The position numbers and the translations under genes were made by a program. This document shows positions 8,345 to 16,410 of a stretch of DNA of 64,000 bases, piece after piece. Source of the stretch: Pseudomonas nabeulensis (GTDB lineage Bacteria > Pseudomonadota > Gammaproteobacteria > Pseudomonadales > Pseudomonadaceae); assembly GCF_004682045.1 (NCBI RefSeq), contig NZ_QUZT01000015.1, positions 47,455 to 111,454 on the forward strand, written 5' to 3'. The notes under the pieces were generated by a model. The model worked only from the letters and a program-made list of their open reading frames with translations, had not been told where the DNA came from and ran no database searches. Positions within the stretch are counted from its first letter, which is position 1. The number at the start of each line of letters is the position of its first letter.

Positions 8345-8369
8345 GGCGGCCTTGAACTCAACAAAGACC

Positions 8370-9596
8370 TCAGCCCTTAAGCCACTCCACCATCCCCCGC
8401 CCAGCCGCCCGCCCACTGGCAAAACACCCGGTTAGCAAGTAGCCGCCCGTCGGCGCCTCCCAGTCCAACATCTCCCCGGCACAAAACACCCCCGGCATTT
8501 GCTTGAGCATCAACCGCTCATCCAACGCCTCGAACGGCACGCCGCCCGCCGTGCTGATCGCCTCATCCATCGGCCGAGTCTTAACCAGGGTCAAGGGAAG
8601 CGCCTTGATATCCACCGCCAATTGCGCCGGATCACTGAAATGCCCAGCAGGCGCCAACTCCCGCAACAACGCCGCCTTCACCCCATCCAACCCCAATTGA
8701 CTGTGCAAATGCTTGCTCATCGAACGTGAGCCACGGGGCTTGGCCAGCGCGGCTTGCACCTTGTTCAGCGGCTTGCTCGGCAGCAAGTCGATATGCACCG
8801 TGGCCGAGCCGTCGCGGTTGATTGCTTCACGAATCGGCGCCGACAGCGCATAGATCAAACTGCCTTCGATGCCGGTGGCGGTGATCACGCATTCACCGAG
8901 CCGGGGTTTGTCATCCCCTAAGCCAATGGCGACATTTTTCAACGGTGCGCCAGCGAATTTGCTGACCATCAATTCGCTCCAGGCCGACACCTCAAACCCG
9001 CAATTGCTCGGTTGCAGCGCAACGTAAGGCACGCCCTGGTCTTCCAGCAGCTTGAGCCAGGCGCCATCTGAGCCCAGGCGCGACCAACTGCCACCGCCGA
9101 GGGCCAGCAGCACCGCATCGCTGTGGACAACTTTTTCGCCGTCGGGGCTGTGGATAACTAACCCACCGTCATCCGCCCAGCCCGTCCAGCGATGTCGGGT
9201 GTGGATAACCACGCCCTGGTCCCGCAGGCGCTTGAGCCAGGCGCGCAGCAGTGGGGCGGCTTTCATGTCGGTAGGAAATACACGGCCGGACGTGCCGACA
9301 AAGGTTTCGATCCCCAGCCCGTGTATCCATTCGCACAACGCCTCGGCGCCAAACGCCCGCAGCAACGGCGCCATGTGCGGCGCACGTTCGGCGTAGCGCG
9401 ACAGGAACGCCGGGTAATCTTCGGAGTGGGTGATGTTCATGCCGCCCACGCCGGCCAGCAGGAACTTGCGCCCCACCGATGGCATGCCGTCGTACACGTC
9501 GACCCGCACGCCCGCCTGGCTCAGGACTTCGGCGGCCATCAGCCCGGCGGGGCCGCCGCCGATAATGATGACGTGGTGAGGAGCGGTCTGGGACAT
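8370..9596 (-). CDS. NAD(P)/FAD-dependent oxidoreductase, TIGR03862 family
   Basis: 408 residues. The FAD-binding Rossmann motif is GGGPAGLMAAEVL near the N-terminus. The characteristic GRKFLLAGVGGMNITHSE follows, and the C-terminal FAD motif is GVFCAGEMLDWEAPTGGYLL. These are features of the HI0933/BaiN-like flavoprotein superfamily and its TIGR03862 branch. The substrate is unknown. Three TGTGGAYAA (DnaA-box-like) strings fall inside the coding sequence (see findings). Confidence 0.85.
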   Translation of the reverse strand: MSQTAPHHVIIIGGGPAGLMAAEVLSQAGVRVDVYDGMPSVGRKFLLAGVGGMNITHSEDYPAFLSRYAERAPHMAPLLRAFGAEALCEWIHGLGIETFVGTSGRVFPTDMKAAPLLRAWLKRLRDQGVVIHTRHRWTGWADDGGLVIHSPDGEKVVHSDAVLLALGGGSWSRLGSDGAWLKLLEDQGVPYVALQPSNCGFEVSAWSELMVSKFAGAPLKNVAIGLGDDKPRLGECVITATGIEGSLIYALSAPIREAINRDGSATVHIDLLPSKPLNKVQAALAKPRGSRSMSKHLHSQLGLDGVKAALLRELAPAGHFSDPAQLAVDIKALPLTLVKTRPMDEAISTAGGVPFEALDERLMLKQMPGVFCAGEMLDWEAPTGGYLLTGCFASGRAAGRGMVEWLKG

Positions 9597-9722
9597 GGCA
9601 AAGGCTACGGTCGAATAAACAGGCCGAGCATTCTACCCGACGACGACGCAAACGCCTGATCAAAAAACGTACAGCTTCCTACAGGCCATACAGATAGTGT
9701 CTCTCAGACGCTTACGCTCAAG

Positions 9723-9731
9723 TTATCCACA
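9723..9731. promoter_or_regulatory. Exact DnaA-box sequence TTATCCACA
   Basis: A consensus 9-mer lies in the gap between the flavoprotein and HDAC-like genes. It is listed because two further exact copies lie within 600 bp. Binding is not shown. Confidence 0.3.
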
Positions 9732-9767
9732 GGCCGTTCCACAGCCATTGTGGGTAAGGTTCACAAC

Positions 9768-10688
9768 TCAATGACAACCTGATGACGTCCACACCCGTTG
9801 TGCGCTGTGGTGCAGGATGCCGTGGCGGCGGGCCAGGGCCGGGCGGTCTTTGCTGTAGCCGCCGCCGATCACGCCCATTACCGGGATATCGCGGCCCAGG
9901 CAGTGGCGCATCACGCTTTCATCGCGGGCGGCCACGCCTTCGTCTGTCAGCTTGAGGTAACCGAGGGCGTCGTCCTTGTGCACATCCACACCGGCGTCGT
10001 ACAGCACCAGGTCGGGCTGGTACAGCGGCAGCAGGTAGTTGAGCGCGTCGTCCACCACCTTGAGGTAGTCGCCATCGCCCATGCCCATGGGGAGTGGGAT
10101 GTCCCAATCGCTCTGGGCCTTGCGCGCCGGGAAGTTTTTTTCACAGTGCAGCGACACGGTGATCGCCTCTGGCGTGTCGTGCAGGATGCGTGCGGTGCCA
10201 TCGCCCTGGTGCACATCGCAGTCGAAGATCAGTACGCGGTTGACCCGGCCGCTGGCCAGCAGGTAGTGGCTGATCACCGCCAGGTCATTGAAGATGCAAA
10301 AGCCCGCCGGGTAATCGTAGTGCGCGTGGTGGGTGCCGCCGGCCAAGTGGCAGGCCAGGCCATGTTCCAGGGCTTTTTCGGCGGCCAGGATCGAACCACC
10401 CACCGCCCGTACGGTGCGTCGGGCCAGGGCTTCGTTCCACGGCAGGCCGAGGCGGCGCTGGTCTTCGCGGGACAGTTCGCCGCCCATGTAGCGTTCGATG
10501 TAGTCGGGGGCGTGGGCCAGGGCCAGGATCTCCGGCGGGCACAGCTGTGGGCGCAGCAGTTGGCTGTCCTCGGTCAGCCCGCTGGACACCAGGTGGTCAC
10601 GCAACAGGCGGAACTTGTCCATGGGGAAGCGGTGGTCCGCCGGGAACTCGGGGCTGTAGTCGTCGTGGTAGATCAATGGCAAAGGCAT
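9768..10688 (-). CDS. Histone-deacetylase-like amidohydrolase
   Basis: 306 residues. Zinc and charge-relay motifs of the arginase/deacetylase fold are present: GTHHAHYDYPAGFCIFNDLAV (His-His pair), DCDVHQGDGTA (Asp and His ligands) and LYDAGVDVHKDDALGYL (Asp ligand). Bacterial members deacetylate small molecules such as acetylpolyamines or propionyl/acetyl-lysine, and the substrate here is unknown. The start is set at MPLPLIYHDDY because the upstream 53 codons of the frame overlap the divergent GNAT promoter and lack family similarity. Confidence 0.88.
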   Translation of the reverse strand: MPLPLIYHDDYSPEFPADHRFPMDKFRLLRDHLVSSGLTEDSQLLRPQLCPPEILALAHAPDYIERYMGGELSREDQRRLGLPWNEALARRTVRAVGGSILAAEKALEHGLACHLAGGTHHAHYDYPAGFCIFNDLAVISHYLLASGRVNRVLIFDCDVHQGDGTARILHDTPEAITVSLHCEKNFPARKAQSDWDIPLPMGMGDGDYLKVVDDALNYLLPLYQPDLVLYDAGVDVHKDDALGYLKLTDEGVAARDESVMRHCLGRDIPVMGVIGGGYSKDRPALARRHGILHHSAQRVWTSSGCH

Positions 10689-10764
10689 GGGATTTTCTGA
10701 CGGGAACCTGCGACGCATCTTACCCGCGTTGTACACTCTCGCACATGGCAAGGGGAGGGGACCC

Positions 10765-11334
10765 ATGGAGCCGATACTCGAACTGGAAAGTGCACGCCTG
10801 GTGCTGCGCCAATGGCGCGACAGCGACTTGCCGGAATTTGCGCGCATGTGCGCCGACCCGCAGGTGATGCGTTATTTCCCGGCCATGTTGAGCCATCTGG
10901 AGAGCGCCGCCATGATCGGGCGCATTCGCGGGCACTTCGCCGAATACGGTTTTGGCCTGTGGGCCTTGCAGCGCAAGGACACCGGCGAATTTATCGGCCT
11001 GACCGGGTTGCTGCATGTCGGCTTTGATGCAGCCTTCACCCCAGCGGTGGAAATCGGCTGGCGCCTGGCCCGTGAACATTGGGGCCTGGGTTACGCCAGT
11101 GAAGCGGCGTGGACCGCGCTGCGCTGTGGGTTCGACCGCGTGCAGTTGGACGAGATCGTCGCCTTTACCACCGAAGCCAATCTGCCATCACAAAAAGTCA
11201 TGCAGGCCATCGGTATGCATTACGATCCCCAGGCAGATTTTGAACACCCCAAGGTCGCAGCCGATGACCCGCTGCGCCATCATGTGTTGTACCGCATCTC
11301 CCGCGCCCAATGGTTGGACACGTTGCACGGATAA
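10765..11334 (+). CDS. GNAT family N-acetyltransferase (RimJ/RimL-like)
   Basis: 189 residues with the RimJ/RimL pattern: LESARLVLRQWRDSDLPEFARM at the N-terminus, then EIGWRLAREHWGLGYASEAAW holding the acetyl-CoA pyrophosphate loop, and a C-terminal NLPSQKVMQAIGM. It should acetylate an amino group from acetyl-CoA, but the target is not predictable. The start ATG has a strong purine-rich SD (AGGGGAGGGG). It is divergent from the HDAC-like gene, so an acetyltransferase and a deacetylase share a 76-bp promoter region. Confidence 0.85.
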   Translation: MEPILELESARLVLRQWRDSDLPEFARMCADPQVMRYFPAMLSHLESAAMIGRIRGHFAEYGFGLWALQRKDTGEFIGLTGLLHVGFDAAFTPAVEIGWRLAREHWGLGYASEAAWTALRCGFDRVQLDEIVAFTTEANLPSQKVMQAIGMHYDPQADFEHPKVAADDPLRHHVLYRISRAQWLDTLHG

Positions 11335-11372
11335 GCAGCCCGGAATGCCCCATCGATTGTAGGAGTTGCTCT

Positions 11373-12242
11373 ATGAGCCAAGTATTGGAAGATCTGGTGG
11401 ACTTGCTGACCCTGGAGCCGATCGAGGAAAACCTCTTTCGCGGCCGCAGCCAGGACCTGGGTTTTCGCCAACTGTTCGGCGGCCAGGTGCTGGGCCAGTC
11501 GCTGTCGGCTGCCAGCCAGACTGTAGAAGACGCGCGGCACGTGCATTCCCTGCACGGTTATTTCCTGCGTCCAGGTGATGCCGCGTTGCCCGTTGTCTAC
11601 TCGGTGGACCGCGTGCGCGATGGCGGCAGTTTCAGCACCCGTCGTGTCACGGCGATCCAGAAAGGCCATCCGATCTTCACCTGCAGCGCTTCGTTCCAAT
11701 ACGACGAGCAAGGCTTTGAACACCAGAGCACCATGCCCGTGGTGGTCGGCCCGGAGAACCTGCCGTCGGAGCTGGAACTGATCCAGCAACGCGCGCACCT
11801 GATCCCCGAGCACATGCGCGACAAGCTGCTGTGCCCCAAGCCGATTGAAGTGCGCCCGGTCACCGAAAAAGACCCGTTCAACCCGCAGCCGTCCGACCCG
11901 GTCAAGTACGTGTGGTTCCGCGCCGACGGCGCCCTGGCCGACACCCCGGCGCTGCATAAATACCTGCTGGCCTACGCCTCGGATTTCGGCCTGCTGACCA
12001 CGTCGCTGCTGCCCCATGGCAAGACCGTGTGGCAGAAAGACATGCAAGTCGCCAGCCTTGACCATGCGCTTTGGTTCCACGCCGACCTGCGCGCCGACGA
12101 CTGGCTGCTATATGCCATGGACAGCCCATGGGCCGGCAATTCCCGCGGGTTCTCCCGTGGCAGCGTGTACAACCGTGCCGGGCAACTGGTGGCGTCGGTG
12201 ACCCAGGAAGGTTTGATTCGCCATCGCAAGGATTGGGCATGA
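11373..12242 (+). CDS. tesB: Acyl-CoA thioesterase II
   Basis: 289 residues, matching TesB length (about 286), with two hot-dog domains. The first domain contains FGGQVLGQSLSAA and SLHGYFLRPGD, and the second contains LDHALWFHADLRADDWLLY with the catalytic Asp and its partners. The enzyme hydrolyses medium- and long-chain acyl-CoA to free acid and CoA. AGGAG lies 7 nt before the ATG. The stop overlaps the start of the HAD gene by 4 nt, so the two are translationally coupled. Confidence 0.92.
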   Translation: MSQVLEDLVDLLTLEPIEENLFRGRSQDLGFRQLFGGQVLGQSLSAASQTVEDARHVHSLHGYFLRPGDAALPVVYSVDRVRDGGSFSTRRVTAIQKGHPIFTCSASFQYDEQGFEHQSTMPVVVGPENLPSELELIQQRAHLIPEHMRDKLLCPKPIEVRPVTEKDPFNPQPSDPVKYVWFRADGALADTPALHKYLLAYASDFGLLTTSLLPHGKTVWQKDMQVASLDHALWFHADLRADDWLLYAMDSPWAGNSRGFSRGSVYNRAGQLVASVTQEGLIRHRKDWA

Positions 12243-12838
12243 GCCTGTCGGACGTTAAACATTGGGTGTTCGACATGGACGGCACCTTGACGGTGGCCGT
12301 GCATGATTTTGCGGCGATTCGCGTGGCCCTGGAGATTCCGCCAGAGGACGACATCCTCACGCACTTGGCGGCGTTGCCGGCGGACGTGGCGGCGGCCAAG
12401 CATGCGTGGTTGCTGGAGCATGAGCGCGAGCTGGCGGTGGGTTCCGTGGCCGCCGAAGGTGCGGTGGAGTTGGTACGTGAATTGGCCGCCCGTGGCTATC
12501 GCCTGGGCATCCTGACGCGCAATGCGCGGGAGTTGGCGCATATCACCCTGGAGGCGATTGGCCTGGCGGACTGCTTTGCCATCGACGATGTGTTGGGGCG
12601 GGATGATGCGCAACCCAAGCCGGATCCGGATGGTTTGTTGAAGTTGGCGGCGGCTTGGGATGTGGCGCCAAGCGAGATGGTGATGGTGGGGGATTATCGC
12701 TTTGACCTGGATTGCGGCCGGGCGGCGGGGACGCGCACGGTGTTGGTCAACTTGCCGGAGAACCCGTGGCCGGAGTTGGTTGACTGGCATGCCGAAGACT
12801 GCTCGGCCTTGCGCCGGATGATCCAGCCCAAGCAATGA
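12239..12838 (+). CDS. HAD-family phosphatase
   Basis: 199 residues. Motif I is FDMDGTLTV (nucleophile and acid/base Asp), motif II LGILTRN (Thr), motif III the Lys of QPKPDPDG, and motif IV VMVGDYRFDLDCG (two Asp). This is subfamily IA with a short helical cap (residues about 20-80), as in phosphoglycolate or pyrophosphate phosphatases. The substrate cannot be fixed. Start overlap with tesB (ATGA) implies one mRNA. Confidence 0.88.
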   Translation: MSLSDVKHWVFDMDGTLTVAVHDFAAIRVALEIPPEDDILTHLAALPADVAAAKHAWLLEHERELAVGSVAAEGAVELVRELAARGYRLGILTRNARELAHITLEAIGLADCFAIDDVLGRDDAQPKPDPDGLLKLAAAWDVAPSEMVMVGDYRFDLDCGRAAGTRTVLVNLPENPWPELVDWHAEDCSALRRMIQPKQ

Positions 12839-12840
12839 GG

Positions 12841-12939
12841 TCAAATGTGGGAGGGGGCTTGCCCCCGATAGCAGAGTGTCAGTCAGCTAATCTGTAGCTG
12901 ATACACTGCAATCGGGGGCAAGCCCCCTCCCACATTTGA
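12841..12939. repeat. REP doublet (REPIN), TGTGGGAGGGGG family
   Basis: The arms extend beyond the core to TCAAATGTGGG / CCCACATTTGA, with a partly palindromic spacer (CAGTCAGCTAATCTGTAGCTGAT). It sits between two convergent genes. Confidence 0.9.
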
Positions 12940-12957
12940 ACCGAGTTCGTCCAGTGA

Positions 12958-13905
12958 CTACTGGGGGAACAACACCCTCTGCCCCTCAGGCGACGTAAAC
13001 ATCCCATCCCCGTTATGCCCCACCCCTGGCACTTCCACCAACTGATGCCCCAGCTGCGGATGCCGCTGCTTGAGGTAGTCGAAGTAGTTGTGCCCACGAA
13101 TCAGCCGATACGCGCCCTGAGCCTCCGCTTCACAGCCAATATCCAGCGCGTGATGTTTCGGGTCGATGTCCTGTTGGCCCAACAGGTAGGTGATGTCGCG
13201 TGACACATAGGTCTGCTCAACTTGCACTGCGCCTTTGGCGTAGGCCGGCAGCTTGTTCAGCCCGTATTTCCAGTCATTGAAGCCGGGGCAGGTGGCCGGG
13301 TCGAACTTAACCGGGCGTTGCGGGGTGAAGTAGGCGTAGGACGAAGGATTGGCCACCACGTAACGCAGGCGGATGGCTTCGGCTTGCAGTTTCGGGTGGT
13401 CGTGGCTGAGGAGGGCAAAACGCTGCACCACCTGGCCACCGCCGGAATGCCCGGCCACGACGATTTCTTTCAGCGCCGGGAACAGCTTGCGATTGCCCAG
13501 ATGCTTGATGATTTGGTCGAGTGCGCCGTAGGAACTGATATGGCCTGGGGCGGTGGAGGGTTCACCGGCCATCCAGCCGTTGTCGGTCCAGCGCAGCACT
13601 TGATCGTCCACATGCTCGTGACGTGCGTCCGACTCAATCAGGAAGCGTGGCGCGATCACCAGGGTGTTGGCGCCTTGCCCGGCATTCGCGGCAGCCTTTT
13701 CGCCGCTTTCCAGATAGGTCTGCGCATCGCGAAGGCGACCATGCACGATGATCAGCGCACGCGTAACGCCGGGCAGGGGTTGGCGCCAATCCTGGCTCAA
13801 GCCGACGCTAAGGTCGCCGGCGTTCAGGTGAAATCGATCCAGGTCAGCAGCCAACGTTGAACAACTGACCAGCAGTCCCAGCAGCCATCCCCATCGTTTA
13901 GTCAT
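12958..13905 (-). CDS. Secreted alpha/beta hydrolase-like protein
   Basis: 315 residues. The signal peptide (MTKRWGWLLGLLVSCSTLAA) predicts export. The nucleophile elbow VAGHSGGGQV is clear, an IIVHGRLRDAQTY segment may form the oxyanion region, and a C-terminal PGVGHNGDGMF offers the His. The family assignment beyond alpha/beta hydrolase is uncertain and no substrate is suggested. It begins one base after the stop of the metalloprotease gene, so the two are very probably cotranscribed. Confidence 0.75.
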   Translation of the reverse strand: MTKRWGWLLGLLVSCSTLAADLDRFHLNAGDLSVGLSQDWRQPLPGVTRALIIVHGRLRDAQTYLESGEKAAANAGQGANTLVIAPRFLIESDARHEHVDDQVLRWTDNGWMAGEPSTAPGHISSYGALDQIIKHLGNRKLFPALKEIVVAGHSGGGQVVQRFALLSHDHPKLQAEAIRLRYVVANPSSYAYFTPQRPVKFDPATCPGFNDWKYGLNKLPAYAKGAVQVEQTYVSRDITYLLGQQDIDPKHHALDIGCEAEAQGAYRLIRGHNYFDYLKQRHPQLGHQLVEVPGVGHNGDGMFTSPEGQRVLFPQ

Positions 13906-14793
13906 TTAAAGGCTCTTGGCGGAAAAGGTGTCGCATTGAGTGATCTGGCCCTGGGCGAAGCCGGTCTTGAACCAGCGCACGCGCTGTGCCGAGGTGCCGT
14001 GGGTAAACGAGTCGGGCACCACACGGCCTTGGCCCTGTTGCTGCAAGCGGTCATCGCCAATGGCGTTGGCGGCATTCAAGGCTTCTTCAATGTCGCCGGG
14101 TTCCAGCCAGTTCAGGCGTTTTTGCGCTCGGTTGGCCCATACGCCGGCAAAGCAGTCGGCCTGTAGCTCCTGGCGGACCAGCAGGCCCCCATCGCCTTGC
14201 ATCTGGCGACCTTGCTGGCGTGCGGACTGGATCTTGGCCGAAATGCCCAGCAGCGTCTGCACGTGGTGCCCGACTTCGTGGGCGATCACATACGCCTGGG
14301 CGAAGTCGCCGGCGGCCTGGAAGCGTTGGGACATTTCGCGGAAGAAATCCAGGTCGAGGTACACCTGTTGGTCCGCCGGGCAGTAGAACGGGCCGCTGGC
14401 CGAGGTGGCGCCACCGCAGGCGGAGTTTACGCGGCCGCGGAACAGGATCAGTTTCGGGTTCTGGTACGCCACGCCGTTTTCCTTGAACACCTGGGCCCAG
14501 GTGTCTTCGGTGTCGCCGAGGATCGCCCGCACGAAATCGGCTTGCTCATCGTTGGCCGGCGGCGCCTGGCGCGTCTGGGTGCTGACCGACGGTGCCTGTT
14601 CCATCTGGCCGCTGAGCTGGCCGAGGATCTGCAACGGGTCTTGGCCGGTGATCCAGCCAATGCCGACGATCAGCAGAATCGCGCCCAGGCTCAGGCCCTT
14701 GCCGCCGCCGAAGCGCATGCCACCGCCACCACCGCCGCTGTCATCGCGGGCATCCACTACGTTGTCGCTGCGTCGGCCTTTTTTCCATAGCAT
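13906..14793 (-). CDS. YpfJ-family neutral zinc metallopeptidase
   Basis: 295 residues. It has a Gly-rich N-terminal stretch, one membrane segment (LSLGAILLIVGIGWITG, residues about 34-52), and the zincin motif HEVGHH with the downstream ELQADCFAG, which supplies the third ligand. Two Cys near SACGGATSASGPFYC may form a disulfide in the periplasm. This matches the putative neutral zinc metallopeptidase family of E. coli YpfJ, whose biological role is unknown. GAGGA lies 11 nt before the ATG. Confidence 0.85.
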   Translation of the reverse strand: MLWKKGRRSDNVVDARDDSGGGGGGMRFGGGKGLSLGAILLIVGIGWITGQDPLQILGQLSGQMEQAPSVSTQTRQAPPANDEQADFVRAILGDTEDTWAQVFKENGVAYQNPKLILFRGRVNSACGGATSASGPFYCPADQQVYLDLDFFREMSQRFQAAGDFAQAYVIAHEVGHHVQTLLGISAKIQSARQQGRQMQGDGGLLVRQELQADCFAGVWANRAQKRLNWLEPGDIEEALNAANAIGDDRLQQQGQGRVVPDSFTHGTSAQRVRWFKTGFAQGQITQCDTFSAKSL

Positions 14794-14825
14794 CGTGGCG
14801 GTCCTCTTTGTGAGCTGTGTGTAAC

Positions 14826-14919
14826 TGTGGCGAGGGAGCTTGCTCCCGCTGGAGTGCGAAGCGCTCCCAAGCTTTTGGGGCTGCTGCGCAACCCAGCGGG
14901 AGCAAGCTCCCTCGCCACA
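14826..14919. repeat. REP doublet, TGTGGCGAGGGAGCTTGCTC family
   Basis: Inverted arms of the second REP family surround inner GAGTGCGAAGCGCTC and GCTGCGCA palindromes. It lies between the metalloprotease and lipoprotein genes. Confidence 0.9.
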
Positions 14920-14936
14920 AGGATTGAGTATGGACG

Positions 14937-15353
14937 TTATTGGCGGCAGTAACCTTCGCCGCTCACCACGATCAGGCAGTCCTTTTTATCCGCCAGCCAT
15001 TTCAGGCCAGTGTCTGCGCCGTCACCAGCACGCAGCAGTTGCGGGCCGTCCGGGCGGTTGAAGGCGATGCCGTCTTCGTTGGCTTCACCCTTGAAGGTGC
15101 CCGCATCGTCGGCGTCGAGGCCGTATTGCATGGTGAGGAGGTAATGCCCGCGGCCAATGCTGTCGTCCTTGGCGATGGTCAGGTAGAGGCCTTCGACGCC
15201 GATCCATTTACCCACCCATTGGTCGGTGGGCGGGGTTTCTGGCACCAGGGTCGCCTGCACCGAGGCCGGTGCAGGTTTGGGGGCGTCCTTGGTCTCTTGA
15301 TTACAGGCAGTCAGCAGGGCAAGGGCAGAAACAACAAAGAGGGCTTTTTTCAT
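14937..15353 (-). CDS. Small lipoprotein, hypothetical
   Basis: 138 residues. MKKALFVVSALALLTAC is a type II signal with lipobox LTAC, so Cys17 should be lipidated. Asp is not at position +2, so sorting to the outer membrane is expected. The mature part has a Pro/Ala-rich linker and then a small domain with WVGKWIGVEGLYLTI and two Cys near the end (KKDCLIVVSGEGYC). The function is not recognised. The start is set at the signal peptide, 14 codons inside the longest frame. Confidence 0.8.
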   Translation of the reverse strand: MKKALFVVSALALLTACNQETKDAPKPAPASVQATLVPETPPTDQWVGKWIGVEGLYLTIAKDDSIGRGHYLLTMQYGLDADDAGTFKGEANEDGIAFNRPDGPQLLRAGDGADTGLKWLADKKDCLIVVSGEGYCRQ

Positions 15354-15530
15354 AGCAGCAAGGCCTTGGTTAAAAAGTGTACAACACCGGGTCAACGTGC
15401 AGCGTTGGACTCAAATCCCGTGATTTAGTGCGCTGTTCGCACGGTGTTTGGTTATGCTCTTGGGGCAGACGCAGGCCCGGCTGCTAGATTACCGGGTTGA
15501 ATGCCACCGCGCGCCCCGCACGAGAACTCA

Positions 15531-16409
15531 ATGACCGTCAGTACCCCCCTTTCCGGCGTCAACCATCCCTTCAAAGGCATTCTGTTGATTGTGGTGGCGA
15601 CGTTCCTGTTCTCCAGCCACGACGCCTTGTCCAAATACCTCGCCGGGTTTTACCCGATTGTGATGGTGGTGTGGGCGCGCTACCTGGTGCACACCTTGCT
15701 GATGGCCGGGATCTTCCTGCCGCAGTCGGGCCTGCGGGTGCTGCGCAGCAAGCGGCCGGGGATGCAGGTGGTGCGGGCGCTGTGCCTGCTGGGCACCAGT
15801 TTGTTTTTCACCGCGGCGTTGCATTACATCCCGCTGGCGGAAGCCACGGCGGTGAACTTCCTGGCGCCGATCCTGGTGACCGCGCTGTCGGTGCCACTGC
15901 TTGGTGAACACGTGACGCGCGGCCAATGGCTGGCGGTGATCAGCGGGTTTATCGGCGTGCTGATCATCATCCACCCCGGCGGCGAACTGTTTACCCCGGC
16001 GGTCTTGCTGCCGCTGTGTTCGGCGCTGTTCTTCTGCTTCTACCAACTGCTCACGCGCATCCTCAGCCAATACGACACACCGACCACCAGCAACTTCTTT
16101 GCCGGGTTGTGCAATACCTTGGTGATGAGTGCGTTGGTGCCGTTCTTCTGGCAGATCCCGACGCTGTGGCATGCCGCGCTGATGCTGGCGCTGGGCACCT
16201 GTGGGATGACCGCGCACTTGATGCTGACCCAGGCGTTCCGCTTTGCGGCGCCAGCGTTGCTGGCTCCGTTCGGCTATTGCCAGATCGTGTTTGCGGGGTT
16301 GTTGGGCTGGCTGGTGTTCAGTCATACCCCCGACTTGACCACGGTGGTCGGCATCGGGGTGATCTGCATGAGCGGGTTGGCCGCTGCCTGGCAGCAGCGG
16401 CGCAGGTAA
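15531..16409 (+). CDS. EamA/DMT family transporter
   Basis: About 292 residues in ten predicted membrane segments. It begins HPFKGILLIVVATFLFSSHDALSKYLAGFYP and has the repeat-1 end IPLAEATAVNFLAPILVTAL typical of S-adenosylmethionine or riboflavin-type DMT carriers. The substrate is unknown. MTVSTPLSG is taken as the start. An ATG 30 nt upstream is also in frame, and neither has a strong SD. It converges on the quinate cluster transporter gene with a 1-nt gap. Confidence 0.8.
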   Translation: MTVSTPLSGVNHPFKGILLIVVATFLFSSHDALSKYLAGFYPIVMVVWARYLVHTLLMAGIFLPQSGLRVLRSKRPGMQVVRALCLLGTSLFFTAALHYIPLAEATAVNFLAPILVTALSVPLLGEHVTRGQWLAVISGFIGVLIIIHPGGELFTPAVLLPLCSALFFCFYQLLTRILSQYDTPTTSNFFAGLCNTLVMSALVPFFWQIPTLWHAALMLALGTCGMTAHLMLTQAFRFAAPALLAPFGYCQIVFAGLLGWLVFSHTPDLTTVVGIGVICMSGLAAAWQQRRR

Positions 16410-16410
16410 G

